64,000 nucleotides of DNA from BOG-938 sp035524315 (GTDB lineage Bacteria > Pseudomonadota > Alphaproteobacteria > Caulobacterales > Caulobacteraceae), in the NCBI GenBank assembly GCA_035524315.1, contig DATKPD010000012.1, positions 1-64,000 of the forward strand, written 5' to 3'. The stretch's first letter is position 1; each line of letters begins with the position of its first letter. The position numbers and the translations under genes are program-made. Below are positions 50,684-59,936 of the stretch, piece by piece. Below the pieces are notes generated by a model. It did no database searches and was not told the DNA's origin. It saw nothing but the letters and a program-made list of their open reading frames with translations.

Positions 50684-51568
50684 ATGGCATTCGGCGGCGG
50701 CGAACGCCCGATCATCATCAAGAAGATCAAGAAGGGCGGCGGCGGCGGCCACCACGGCGGCGCCTGGAAGGTCGCCTACGCCGACTTCGTCACCGCCATG
50801 ATGGCGTTCTTTCTGCTGATGTGGCTGATCAACGTCACCTCGCCCGAGCAGAAGCGGGGCATCGCCGACTATTTCGCCCCCGCCAGCGTATCGGCCTCGA
50901 CCTCGGGCTCCGGCGGCATACTCGCCGGCACCAGCCTCGGCGACCAAGACGTCAAGGGCGCCGGCTCGCCCATGATGGAACAGCCCTCCCCGCCCGCGCC
51001 CAAGACCGGCAGCGACACCGGCAGCGGCTCGGCCCAGGCCAGCGACCAGGCGTTGAAACAGGCCCTGGAAAAGCGCGAGGACCAGGAATTCCAGAGCGCG
51101 GCCGAGTCGATCAGGCAGGCCATGCAGAACATGCCCGAGTTGGCCGAACTGTCGAAGCAGGTGATCATCGACAACACGCCCGAGGGCCTGCGCATCCAGC
51201 TGATCGATCAGGAAGGCCGCTCGATGTTCGACGAGGGCTCGGCCAAGCCCAACGACCGGGCGCGCGTGCTGCTGCGCGCCGTAGCCCACGTGATCAATCA
51301 ACTGCCCAACCGCCTGACCGTGGCGGGCCACACCAGCGTCAGCACCGGCGGCGGCAAGCCGGCCTCGGACTGGCAGCTGTCGGCGGCGCGGGCCGACGCG
51401 TCGCGGGCGATTCTGCAGGACGCGGGAGTCGATCCCGACCGCATCTATCAGGTGTCGGGCAAGGCCGATTCCGATCCGCTCTATCCGGATGATCCCACAT
51501 TGCCGGGAAACCGCCGCATCGCCATCGTGCTTCTGCGCGACGCGCCTGTCTTGCCGCCGAATTCGTGA
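50684..51568 (+). CDS. motB: flagellar motor stator protein MotB
   Basis: 294 residues; with MotA it forms the proton channel that powers flagellar rotation. A basic N-terminus (IKKIKKGG) is followed by one membrane helix (about 30-50) with the essential Asp34 in AYADFVTAMMAFFLLMWLIN. A plug/linker region follows, then the C-terminal OmpA-like peptidoglycan-binding domain (about 175-285; TVAGHTSVST, LSAARADASRAIL, GNRRIAIVLLRD). motA is not adjacent, as I recall also for Caulobacter. Single gene with about 108 bases of upstream region. Confidence 0.93.
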   Translation: MAFGGGERPIIIKKIKKGGGGGHHGGAWKVAYADFVTAMMAFFLLMWLINVTSPEQKRGIADYFAPASVSASTSGSGGILAGTSLGDQDVKGAGSPMMEQPSPPAPKTGSDTGSGSAQASDQALKQALEKREDQEFQSAAESIRQAMQNMPELAELSKQVIIDNTPEGLRIQLIDQEGRSMFDEGSAKPNDRARVLLRAVAHVINQLPNRLTVAGHTSVSTGGGKPASDWQLSAARADASRAILQDAGVDPDRIYQVSGKADSDPLYPDDPTLPGNRRIAIVLLRDAPVLPPNS

Positions 51569-51684
51569 AATCGCGGTGATGTGCGCGGTGCGCCATCTTG
51601 CGGAGGGGGAACGGGATAAGCACTAATCTATAGGCGTGGGGGAGTCGTCCACGCGGTTCGGATCGAACGTTCTAGGGCACGTCT

Positions 51685-52434
51685 TTGACGCAACACTTCG
51701 CGCCCCGTCAGCTCAGGTTCTTCCTCACGGCGCCCGCGCCGTGTCCGTACCTGCCCGACCGCGAAGAGCGCAAGGTGTTCGCACACCTGCCCTTGTCCGA
51801 CGGCCCCGGCGTCAACGACGCCCTGACCCAGGTCGGCTTCCGCCGCTCGCAGAACATCGCCTACCGGCCCGCGTGCGAGGCGTGCGAGGCCTGCGTCTCG
51901 GCCCGCTTGCCCGCCATCGACTATCGCTTCAGCCGCTCCGAGCGGCGGGTGCTGGAGCGCAACGCCGACCTGTCGCGCCATCTGGTAGAGGCCGAGGCCA
52001 CCATGGAGCAGTTCGACCTGCTCCGCCGCTATCTGCTGGCCCGCCACGCCAACGGCGGCATGGCCGATATGACCTGGCCCGACTATGTAGCCATGGTCGA
52101 GGACACAGCGGTGCGCACGCACCTGATCGAATATCGGCTGCCGTCGGGCGACCGGGGCCCGGGCGACCTGGCCGCCTGCGTGCTGGTCGACATCCTCGGC
52201 GACGGCCTGTCGCTGGTCTACAGCTTCTATGACCCGGCCATGCAGCGCCGCAGCCTGGGCTCGTTCGTGATCTTGGACCATGTGGTCCAGGCGCGCCTGG
52301 CCGCCCTGCCCTATGTCTATCTTGGCTATTGGGTGCCGGGCAGCATCAAGATGGACTACAAGGCGCGCTTCCGCCCGATCGAGGTCCTGCGTCCAGGCGG
52401 GTGGGCCCGGCTGGAAGGGCCGCGCGGCGAATAG
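51685..52434 (+). CDS. bpt: aspartate/glutamate leucyltransferase (Bpt)
   Basis: 249 residues; adds Leu from Leu-tRNA to N-terminal Asp/Glu, making N-degrons for ClpS/ClpAP. The family begins MTQHFAPRQLRFFLTAPAPCPYLPDREERK, so the start is the TTG at 51685; no ATG fits. Other marks: ACEACEACVSARLP (two CxxC-type cysteines), LGYWVPGSIKMDYKARFRPIE near the C-terminus. Convergent with parC (12 bases between stops). Confidence 0.93.
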   Translation: MTQHFAPRQLRFFLTAPAPCPYLPDREERKVFAHLPLSDGPGVNDALTQVGFRRSQNIAYRPACEACEACVSARLPAIDYRFSRSERRVLERNADLSRHLVEAEATMEQFDLLRRYLLARHANGGMADMTWPDYVAMVEDTAVRTHLIEYRLPSGDRGPGDLAACVLVDILGDGLSLVYSFYDPAMQRRSLGSFVILDHVVQARLAALPYVYLGYWVPGSIKMDYKARFRPIEVLRPGGWARLEGPRGE

Positions 52435-52446
52435 GCGCCGCCGCTC

Positions 52447-54699
52447 CTACCTCGGCCTGAACCGCTTGCTCGCCGGGAAGCCCTTGGGGGCCAGCTTGCC
52501 CGCGCCCGCGCGGCGGCCCAGCCAATCGCGCCATTCCGGCCAGGCGCGCGTGCGGCCCGCCGTATCGGTCCAGGCTGGCCCGTCGGCCGCGAAGAAGCTC
52601 AAAGCATCGCGCAACCCGCCTTCGCGGTAGGTCTGCAGCTTGACGCCCTTGCCGCGCGGCATTTCGGGCAGCTCGTCCATCGGGAACACCAGGATCTTGC
52701 CGTTATCGCCCACCACCGCCAGGTGGTCGCCGGTCTGCTCCATGCAAAAGGCCGCGCCGGCCTTGTCCACCGTCAGCACCTGCTTGCCGCCGCGCTTGGA
52801 CGCCAGGGCCTCGTCCTCGGACAGCACGAAGCCATAGCCGGCCTTGGACGCGATCACGCGCTTGCGCCCGGCCTTGTGCGTGAACACCGCCACGAAGCCG
52901 ACCTTGTCGTCCAGGTCGATCATCAGCCGCACCGGCTCGCCCATGCCCCGGCCAGAGGGCAGCTTGTCGCACGGCAGGGTGAAGAATCGGCCGTCAGAGG
53001 CGAACAGCAACAGCTTGTCGACGGTCTCGCACGGGATCAGGAAGGCCAGCTTGTCGCCTTCCTTGAACTTCAGCTCCGACGGGTCCTCGACCTTGCCCTT
53101 CTGCGCCCGGATCCAGCCGCGTTCGGACAGGATCACGGTGATGGCCTCGCGCACGATCAGGGCTTCGGCCGCGGCTGCGGCGTCCACCAGCGGCGCGTCG
53201 GCGAAGGTCGAGCGGCGCCTGCCCAGCGCCGTCTCCTGGCCAATCACCTTCTGCACGCCGCGCAGCCCCACTCCCACCAGTTTCCACTGCTCGCGGTCCG
53301 AGGCCAGTAGCGCCTGGATGCCGTCGCGCTCCTCGGCCAGGCCCGCGTGTTCGCGGCGGATTTCCATTTCCTCCAGCTTGGCCAACTGGCGCAGGCGCGT
53401 GTTGAGGATGGCCTCGGCCTGAATCTCGGTCAGGCCGAACGCCTCGATCAGCTTGGCCTTGGGCTGGTCCTCGAAGCGAACGATGCGGATCACCTCGTCC
53501 AGATTGAGGTAGACGATCAGCAGGCCTTCCAGGATGTGCAGGCGGGCCTCGATCTTGGCCAGCCGGTGACGGGCCCGGCGGACCAGCACCTCGCGCCGAT
53601 GGTCGAGGAAGGCCTTGAGCGCCGCCTTCAGCCCCATCACGCCCGGTGTGCCGCGCGCGTCCAGCACGTTCATATTGACCGGAAAGCGGGTTTCCAGGTC
53701 GGAGAGCTTGAACAGGCTCTCCATCAGCACCTCGGGCTCGACGTTGCGCGACTTGGGCTCGAGGATCAGGCGCACGTCCTCGGCCGACTCGTCGCGCACG
53801 TCGCCCAGCAGCGGCGCCTTCTTGGTCTCGATCAGGCCGGCCAAGTGCTCGACCAGATCAGCCTTGCGCACCTGGTAGGGGATTTCGGTGACCACGATCA
53901 CATAGCCGCCCCGGCCCGTATCCTCCACGGCCCAGCGGGCGCGCGTGCGCACCCCACCCCGGCCGGTTTCGTAGATGTCGAGCAGCGAGGCCTTGGGCTC
54001 GACGATCACCCCGCCGGTGGGGAAGTCTGGGCCCTGGACCTTGTCCATCAACTCAAGCGTGGTGGTTTCAGGCTTTTGCAGCAGCAACAGGCAGGCGTCG
54101 ATCAACTCGCCCGCGTTGTGCGGCGGGATCGAAGTGGCCATGCCGACCGCGATACCCGAGGCGCCGTTGGCCAGAAGGTTGGGGAAGCCCGCCGGCAGAA
54201 CCACCGGCTCCTCATCCTCGCCGTCATAGGTCGGGCGAAGATCGACCGCGTCCTCGTCGATGCCGTCGAGCAACAACTGCGCGGCCTGGGTCAGGCGGCA
54301 CTCGGTGTAGCGCATGGCGGCGGCGTTATCGCCGTCGATGTTGCCGAAGTTGCCTTGGCCGTCGACCAGCGGGTAACGCTGGGCGAAGTCCTGGGCCAGC
54401 CGCACCATGGCGTCGTACACGGCCACGTCGCCGTGGGGGTGGAAGCGGCCGATCACGTCGCCCACCACGCGCGCGCACTTCTTGGCCGCGCCGGCCGGGT
54501 CGAGCCGCATCAGGCTCATGGAGAACATCAACCGGCGGTGCACGGGCTTGAGCCCGTCGCGCACGTCGGGCAGCGCCCGGTTGGTGATGGTCGACAGGGC
54601 GTAGGCCAGGTAGCGCCGCGACAGCGCCTCGCTCAACGGCTCGTCGATGATACGGCCATCGTCGCCGCCGTCACCGGCCGGAGGAAGGGGTTTGTTCAT
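52447..54699 (-). CDS. parC: DNA topoisomerase IV subunit A
   Basis: 750 residues; decatenates chromosomes with ParE. Catalytic Tyr131 in AMRYTECRLTQAA. The quinolone-determining region reads GRFHPHGDVAVYDAM: V92 and D96 occupy the positions of E. coli ParC S80 and E84. C-terminal beta-pinwheel repeats follow (GRGMGEPVRLMIDLDD, GGKQVLTVDKAG, GKGVKLQTYREG), fitting ParC rather than GyrA, which has the GyrA box. ATG at 54699 chosen over an in-frame GTG three codons upstream. Last gene of the leftward rpoZ-...-recO-parC operon. Confidence 0.95.
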   Translation of the reverse strand: MNKPLPPAGDGGDDGRIIDEPLSEALSRRYLAYALSTITNRALPDVRDGLKPVHRRLMFSMSLMRLDPAGAAKKCARVVGDVIGRFHPHGDVAVYDAMVRLAQDFAQRYPLVDGQGNFGNIDGDNAAAMRYTECRLTQAAQLLLDGIDEDAVDLRPTYDGEDEEPVVLPAGFPNLLANGASGIAVGMATSIPPHNAGELIDACLLLLQKPETTTLELMDKVQGPDFPTGGVIVEPKASLLDIYETGRGGVRTRARWAVEDTGRGGYVIVVTEIPYQVRKADLVEHLAGLIETKKAPLLGDVRDESAEDVRLILEPKSRNVEPEVLMESLFKLSDLETRFPVNMNVLDARGTPGVMGLKAALKAFLDHRREVLVRRARHRLAKIEARLHILEGLLIVYLNLDEVIRIVRFEDQPKAKLIEAFGLTEIQAEAILNTRLRQLAKLEEMEIRREHAGLAEERDGIQALLASDREQWKLVGVGLRGVQKVIGQETALGRRRSTFADAPLVDAAAAAEALIVREAITVILSERGWIRAQKGKVEDPSELKFKEGDKLAFLIPCETVDKLLLFASDGRFFTLPCDKLPSGRGMGEPVRLMIDLDDKVGFVAVFTHKAGRKRVIASKAGYGFVLSEDEALASKRGGKQVLTVDKAGAAFCMEQTGDHLAVVGDNGKILVFPMDELPEMPRGKGVKLQTYREGGLRDALSFFAADGPAWTDTAGRTRAWPEWRDWLGRRAGAGKLAPKGFPASKRFRPR

Positions 54700-54746
54700 G
54701 GGCGCCACAGAATCAGATTCTGGCCGCCACCTCCACCTTCATGGCG

Positions 54747-55478
54747 CTAGAGCCGCCCGGCGTCCCTCAACTTGTCGATCAGCCACACCCGCGCAGGCGG
54801 CAAGGGGCGGTTGAGCGGACCAAACACGAACTGCTCGAGGAAATGGCCCGTCAGATCCAGGCCGGCCCCGACGTCGCCGACCGCCAGCCCCGCCTGGGCG
54901 CCCAGCAGGAACGGCGGAAGCGCCAGGAGCTTGTCCTTGTAGGGCTCGCCCGCGCCCCGACTGACCGCGCGTCCCGTGCGGGGGGAAACATAGATCAGAT
55001 CGTCGAGCGAGCCGGTGGCGGCGCAGCGCGACAGGTCCAGCCCAAAGCCCAGGTCCTGCAGCAGACCCGCCTCGAAGCGCACGAACACCGCTGGCCACGC
55101 CTGGGTAGCGGCCAGGGCGGCGATGAAGGCCTCCAGCCCATAGAAGGCCCCTGGATGCGGCTCGCGCTCAGGCAAGGCGCCGGCGGCAACGGCGGCGGCG
55201 GCGGCCAGGCCCATTAGGGCCACAGGATCGTCGAACAGGGCCGCCGGCCCCTCGCCCACCGGCTCGATCGACGCCGACCCGAGCGCTTCGGACACGCGCG
55301 CGCGGTAGCGGGCGATCACCCGCGCGCCCGGCTGCAGAAAAGGCTTCATCCGCCGCGAAGCGCCGCCGGCCACGTGGGCGGCGTGCCGGCCATGCTCGGC
55401 GGTCAGCAGTTCAACGATGGCGCCGGTCTCGCCATAGGCGCGGGCGGACAGCACGAACGCGTCGTCCTCCCACTCCAT
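54747..55478 (-). CDS. recO: DNA repair protein RecO
   Basis: 243 residues; loads RecA with RecF/RecR. N-terminal OB fold: MEWEDDAFVLSARAYGETGAIVELLT, then HAAHVAGGASRRMKPFLQPG. The rest is helical, with RFEAGLLQDLGFGLDLSRCAATGS and CAATGSLDDLIYVSP of the RecO C-terminal domain. Nine bases after era, co-transcribed with it; the era-recO pair is widely conserved. Confidence 0.93.
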   Translation of the reverse strand: MEWEDDAFVLSARAYGETGAIVELLTAEHGRHAAHVAGGASRRMKPFLQPGARVIARYRARVSEALGSASIEPVGEGPAALFDDPVALMGLAAAAAVAAGALPEREPHPGAFYGLEAFIAALAATQAWPAVFVRFEAGLLQDLGFGLDLSRCAATGSLDDLIYVSPRTGRAVSRGAGEPYKDKLLALPPFLLGAQAGLAVGDVGAGLDLTGHFLEQFVFGPLNRPLPPARVWLIDKLRDAGRL

Positions 55479-55487
55479 CAGCGCGGC

Positions 55488-56423
55488 CTAGACATCGAAA
55501 TCCAGGCCGAGGTCGTTGTAGAGCCCCCGTTCCTCGGCCCAGTTTTCCTTGACCTTGACGTGCAGGAACAGGTGGACGGGGCGGTCGAAGATCTCGGCCA
55601 GCTCGGTGCGCGACTGCTCGCCGATCCACTTGAGCGTCTGGCCGCCCTTGCCCAGCACGATCGGCTTCTGACCCTCGCGCTCGACGAAGATGGTCTGCTC
55701 GATGCGCAAGCCGTTCTTCTGCTCGGTAAAGGCGGTGGTCTCCACCGTGGCCGAATAGGGCAGTTCCTCGTGCAGGCGCAGGTAGATCTTCTCGCGCGTC
55801 AACTCGGCCGCCAACAGCCTCGCGGGCAGGTCGGCGGTCTGATCCTCGGGATAGAGCCACGGCCCCTCGGGCATGCGCTCGGCCAGGGCGCGCTTGAGGT
55901 CGTCCACACCATCGCCGGTCGCGGCGGAGATCATGAACACCTGGTCGTAGATATCGTCATCGAACAGCGCCTGGCCCACGCCCAGCAGGGTGTCGCGCCG
56001 CATGTGGTCGATCTTGTTGATGGCCAGGATCGCTTTGCGTCCGGCGCCCTTCAGCCCCTCGACGATCGACTGGACGTCCTGGGCGGCGCGTCGGTCGGCG
56101 GCTTCGGCGCGGTTCTCCATCACCGCCAGCTGGGCCTGGGCGTCGACCAGATGCACCGTGACCTCGGCGTCTTCCGAGCCGCCCCAGGCCGAGCGCACCA
56201 TCGCCCGGTCGAGCCTGCGGCGCGGGGTGAAGATGCCGGGGGTGTCGACCAGCACGATCTGGGTCTGCCCCTCCATGGCCACGCCGCGCACCGGGAAGCG
56301 CGTGGTCTGCACCTTTTGAGTGACAATGGTGACCTTGGACCCGACCAGGCGGTTGACCAGGGTGGATTTGCCGGCGTTGGGCGCGCCGATCACGGCGGCG
56401 AATCCGGCGCGCGTGTTGCTCAT
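55488..56423 (-). CDS. era: GTPase Era
   Basis: 311 residues; essential GTPase binding the 16S rRNA 3' end in small-subunit assembly. G1 is GAPNAGKST (13-21), G2 region TTRFPVRGVAMEG, G3 DTPG, G4 NKID, then a C-terminal KH domain (about 225-300, GLRIEQTIFVEREGQKPIVLGKGGQTLKWIG). ATG overlaps the rnc stop by 4 bases, the usual rnc-era coupling. Confidence 0.96.
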   Translation of the reverse strand: MSNTRAGFAAVIGAPNAGKSTLVNRLVGSKVTIVTQKVQTTRFPVRGVAMEGQTQIVLVDTPGIFTPRRRLDRAMVRSAWGGSEDAEVTVHLVDAQAQLAVMENRAEAADRRAAQDVQSIVEGLKGAGRKAILAINKIDHMRRDTLLGVGQALFDDDIYDQVFMISAATGDGVDDLKRALAERMPEGPWLYPEDQTADLPARLLAAELTREKIYLRLHEELPYSATVETTAFTEQKNGLRIEQTIFVEREGQKPIVLGKGGQTLKWIGEQSRTELAEIFDRPVHLFLHVKVKENWAEERGLYNDLGLDFDV

Positions 56424-57109
56424 TGACCCGCCTCCCGTTGCAGAAACGCCTCTGCGGCGCGCTTTTCGGCCGCCTGGCGCGAGCGGCCCTCCCCCGTCGC
56501 CGGGGCCAGGCCGTCGACCGTCACTTCGATGCGGAAAACCGGCGCGTGGTCAGGGCCCTCGCGTGAAACAATGCTGTATTTGGGCAAGGGCTTCCTTCGG
56601 GCCAGAGCCCATTCCTGCAGGGTTGTCTTGGGATTGGCGGCTTCCAGATCGAGCGGCTGCTCGAGCGCTGTGGCCCATAGGTCCAGCGCCACGGCCTTGG
56701 CCGCCTCGAACCCCTGATCAAGATAGGCCGCGCCGAGCAAGGCCTCGCACCCGTCAGCCAGCACGGTCTCGTTGCGGCGCAGGCCCTGGGCCCTGGGCAC
56801 ATCCATGGCGTCGGCCAGGCCGATCGCCTCCGCCACGGCGGCGCACACCTCGCGGCTGACCAGATGGGCGTAGCGCTTGGCCAGTATTTCCGGGCCCGCG
56901 TCCACGTCGCGCTGAAACAGGGCCTCGGCCACCACCAGGCCCAGCACCCGGTCGCCCAGGAACTCCAGGCGCTCGTTGTGCAGAACGCCGCCGCGCCCCA
57001 GGCCCAGCTTGGAGGCGTGGGTCAGGGCGCGCTCCAACAGGGCGCGGTCCTTGAAGGCAAAGCCCAGGCGGCGCTCAAGGGCGGCGATCGCGGCGGCCCT
57101 GGAGCTCAT
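56420..57109 (-). CDS. rnc: ribonuclease III
   Basis: 229 residues; dsRNA-specific endonuclease processing rRNA and some mRNAs. Signature HNERLEFLGDRVLGL at 44-58 with metal ligands E49 and D53, and D119/E122 in LADGCEALLGAAYLD. A dsRNA-binding domain is at about 153-225. Between lepB (10 bases) and era (4-base overlap). Confidence 0.96.
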   Translation of the reverse strand: MSSRAAAIAALERRLGFAFKDRALLERALTHASKLGLGRGGVLHNERLEFLGDRVLGLVVAEALFQRDVDAGPEILAKRYAHLVSREVCAAVAEAIGLADAMDVPRAQGLRRNETVLADGCEALLGAAYLDQGFEAAKAVALDLWATALEQPLDLEAANPKTTLQEWALARRKPLPKYSIVSREGPDHAPVFRIEVTVDGLAPATGEGRSRQAAEKRAAEAFLQREAGQ

Positions 57110-57119
57110 GCCGACGTCA

Positions 57120-57899
57120 TCAGTGCAGAATGTTGAAGAAGCGGCTGGGCCGGGCGTCGAGCAACCAGGTCCACGGCTTGAACAGCGAGGCGCCTTTGTT
57201 CCACGACAGTAGGATCAGCTGGGCCCGTCCTTCCAGGTTCTCGGCCGGCACGAAGCCGACCCCGTCGTTGTCGGGCGAGAAGCGGCTGTCGAGCGAGTTG
57301 TCGCGGTTGTCGCCCATGAAGAAATATTCGCCCTGGGGCACCACGAACGGGTCGGTGTTCTCGGCCGGATCGTCGGGATTGACCTGATAGGTGGTGTAGG
57401 TCTTGCCGTTGCTCATGGTCTCGACCAGCTTGTCGGCCTTCTGCTGGAAGCCGCCGATGTCGATATCGGCCGTGCCGTTGGCCTTTTGCGGGATCGGCTG
57501 GTTATTGATGAACACCGTGCCGTGGCGCACCTGGACCGTGTCGCCCGGCAGGCCGATCAGGCGCTTGATGTAGTCCATGCGCGGGTCGCGCGGCAGCTTG
57601 AACACAATGATGTCGCCGCGCGCGGGCTCGCGCATGAACAGCCGACCATGAGAGATCGGCGGACTGATCGGCAACGAATAACGCGAGAATCCGTAGCTGT
57701 ACTTGGAGACGATGATGTAATCGCCCTCCAGCAGCGTCGGCTCCATTGAGGCCGAGGGAATGGTGAAGGGCTGGAACAGCACCACCCGCAGCACCAGCGC
57801 GATCAGCAAGGCGTAGATGATGGTCTTGCCGATCTCGATCAGTTCGCCGTTCGCACGCGTGCGAACCGAATCCGGTCCGGTCTTGCTGGCCGTGGACAT
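57120..57899 (-). CDS. lepB: signal peptidase I
   Basis: 259 residues; inner-membrane Ser/Lys protease removing signal peptides. One N-terminal membrane helix (about 25-45), catalytic S51 in FTIPSASMEPTL and K112 in MDYIKRLIGLPGD, and box E GDNRDNSLDSRF near 200. ATG at 57899 (MSTASKTGPDS) preferred over an in-frame TTG six codons upstream. Placed acpS-lepB-rnc-era, as in many alphaproteobacteria. Confidence 0.95.
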   Translation of the reverse strand: MSTASKTGPDSVRTRANGELIEIGKTIIYALLIALVLRVVLFQPFTIPSASMEPTLLEGDYIIVSKYSYGFSRYSLPISPPISHGRLFMREPARGDIIVFKLPRDPRMDYIKRLIGLPGDTVQVRHGTVFINNQPIPQKANGTADIDIGGFQQKADKLVETMSNGKTYTTYQVNPDDPAENTDPFVVPQGEYFFMGDNRDNSLDSRFSPDNDGVGFVPAENLEGRAQLILLSWNKGASLFKPWTWLLDARPSRFFNILH

Positions 57900-58010
57900 G
57901 AAGGGTGTTTCTCTCAACTCGCGCCGGCGATCCGGACTCGGGTTCTTGCTAGTCGTTCAGCGGCCCGGCGGCAAGCCGCCGCGCGCAGGGTGCGACCCCC
58001 ACAACCGGCT

Positions 58011-58415
58011 CTAGCCCGCGATCGGCACGGCTTCGATGATCACGAACGCCTGGGCGTAGGGATGGTCGTCGGTCAGACTGACGTGGATGTTGGCCTGCAT
58101 TCCGGGCGGAATCAGGGCCGCCAGGCGTACCGCCGCGCCGCCGGTCAGGCGCATGGTCGGCTGTCCCGAGGGGGCGTTGACCACCCCCATGTCGCGCCAG
58201 AACACACCCGCGCGGATGCCGGTGCCCAGCGCCTTGGAACAGGCTTCCTTGGCGGCGAAACGCTTGGCGTAGCTGGACGCGCGGTCGTCGCGCCGCTCGG
58301 CCCGCCGCCGCTCGGTCTCGGTGAAGATGCGGTCGGTGAAGCGCGCGCCGAACCGGTCCAGCGTGGTTTGGATGCGCCGGATGTCGGTCAGGTCCGAGCC
58401 TATGCCGACGATCAT
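58011..58415 (-). CDS. acpS: holo-[acyl-carrier-protein] synthase
   Basis: 134 residues; transfers 4'-phosphopantetheine from CoA to ACP. Mg ligands are D8 in MIVGIGSDLTDI and E57 in KRFAAKEACSKALGTGI. Thirteen bases after pdxJ. Confidence 0.95.
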   Translation of the reverse strand: MIVGIGSDLTDIRRIQTTLDRFGARFTDRIFTETERRRAERRDDRASSYAKRFAAKEACSKALGTGIRAGVFWRDMGVVNAPSGQPTMRLTGGAAVRLAALIPPGMQANIHVSLTDDHPYAQAFVIIEAVPIAG

Positions 58416-58428
58416 GTTGAAATCCGGA

Positions 58429-59196
58429 TCAAGCTTGAGCCGGGATCAGGCCGCGCGCCGCGTCCATCCGCAGGCGCATGCTGGCGATGGCCGCCGGCAA
58501 GCCGGTGAAGATCGCCTCGCCGATCAGGAAATGGCCGATGTTCAGCTCCACCACCTGCAGTATCTGCGACACGGGCTCCACGCTGTCGAAGTCGATGCCA
58601 TGGCCGGCGTGCACCTCCAGCCCCCGGCGCGAAGCGTCGATCGCCGCCTCCTTGAGCTGCTGCAGCAGACGCACGGCCTGGTCCTTGTGGCCCGCCTTGA
58701 CCGCGTCGCAGTAGGCCCCGGTGTGCAGCTCCACCACCTGGGCGCCCAGGGCCTCGGCCATTTCGATCTGCGGGCCGGCCGGCTCGATGAACAGCGACAC
58801 GCGCACGCCCGCCTGAACCAGGCCCTCGATCACCGGGGCGATGGCCTTGCGGCCACGCACCACGTCCAGCCCACCCTCGGTCGTGCGCTCCTCGCGCCGC
58901 TCGGGCACCAGACACGCGGCGTGGGGGCGATGGCGCTGGGCTATGGCCAGCATCTCGTCGGTCACCGCCATTTCCAGGTTCAGCGGACGCCCGGCCTTGC
59001 TGCACAGCGCCGACAGGGCGTCGATGTCGGCGTCGGATATATGCCGACGATCCTCGCGCAGGTGCGCGGTGATGCCGTCCGCGCCCGCCGACAGGGCGAG
59101 GCTGGCCGCGCGCAGGGGCTCGGGATGGGCCCCGCCGCGCGCGTTGCGGATGGTGGCCACGTGGTCGATGTTGACCCCAAGGCGAAGCCGGCTCAC
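58429..59196 (-). CDS. pdxJ: pyridoxine 5'-phosphate synthase
   Basis: 255 residues; condenses aminoacetone phosphate and deoxyxylulose 5-phosphate in B6 synthesis. Marks: LRLGVNIDHVATIRNARGG, ADGITAHLREDRRHISDADI, CLVPERREERTTEGGLDV, and AGHGIDFDSV. Start is GTG at 59196, overlapping the pyrE TGA as GTGA. Confidence 0.95.
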   Translation of the reverse strand: MSRLRLGVNIDHVATIRNARGGAHPEPLRAASLALSAGADGITAHLREDRRHISDADIDALSALCSKAGRPLNLEMAVTDEMLAIAQRHRPHAACLVPERREERTTEGGLDVVRGRKAIAPVIEGLVQAGVRVSLFIEPAGPQIEMAEALGAQVVELHTGAYCDAVKAGHKDQAVRLLQQLKEAAIDASRRGLEVHAGHGIDFDSVEPVSQILQVVELNIGHFLIGEAIFTGLPAAIASMRLRMDAARGLIPAQA

Positions 59197-59777
59197 GCCG
59201 ACAGTCTCCGGCTGCCCGGATCCTCGATCGGGATCGCCGCCAATTCGGGCGGCAGGGCGTCGGCGGGATAGGCCGGCACGTCCAGCGTGGCCAGGGCCGC
59301 CAGCGGCGCGCCCACGTCGGCCCGTCCGCCCGAGCGATCGACGATACAGCCGGCCACCACCACCTCGCCGCCTGCCGCACGGATCGCGGCGATGCACTCA
59401 CGCGAACTCAGGCCGGTGGTGACGATGTCCTCGACCATGGCCACCTTGGCCCCCGGCGGGATGGCAAAGCCCCGCCGCAGCTTGAACTGGCCGGCTTCGC
59501 GTTCGACGTAGAGCGAGGGGACACCCAATTGGCGCGCTGTCTCATAGCCGGGGATGATGCCGCCCACGGCCGGCGAGATCACCAGGCTGACCTCCGGCGC
59601 CAGGGCGCGGATCTTGTCGGCCAGGGCCTTGCACAGGCGCTCGGTGCGCGCCGGGCTCATGAACACCAGGTTCTTCTGCAGGAACACCGGGCTGTGCAGC
59701 CCCGACGACAGCACGAAGTGCCCTTCGCGCAAGGCTCCAGCGGCGCGGAATTCGGCGATCACGTCGTCGGTGGTCAT
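59193..59777 (-). CDS. pyrE: orotate phosphoribosyltransferase
   Basis: 194 residues; makes OMP from orotate and PRPP in pyrimidine synthesis. Marks: GHFVLSSGLHSPVFLQKN, VISPAVGGIIPGYETARQLG, and the PRPP loop VAMVEDIVTTGLSSRECI near 115-132. ATG at 59777. GTGA overlap with pdxJ. Confidence 0.95.
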   Translation of the reverse strand: MTTDDVIAEFRAAGALREGHFVLSSGLHSPVFLQKNLVFMSPARTERLCKALADKIRALAPEVSLVISPAVGGIIPGYETARQLGVPSLYVEREAGQFKLRRGFAIPPGAKVAMVEDIVTTGLSSRECIAAIRAAGGEVVVAGCIVDRSGGRADVGAPLAALATLDVPAYPADALPPELAAIPIEDPGSRRLSA

Positions 59778-59936
59778 GGCGGGCGTCCTCAGGGTCGGCA
59801 GGGCTCGCCGCTGGCTAAACCCCGCGCGTCGTGCGCGCAAGACCGCGCCGTTTGGGGTCGGCCTAAATGACAGCGGCAGCAAGCGGGCCGCGATCGAAAG
59901 CGAAGACCGAGAGACTACCACCGAGGCAGTACCGGC

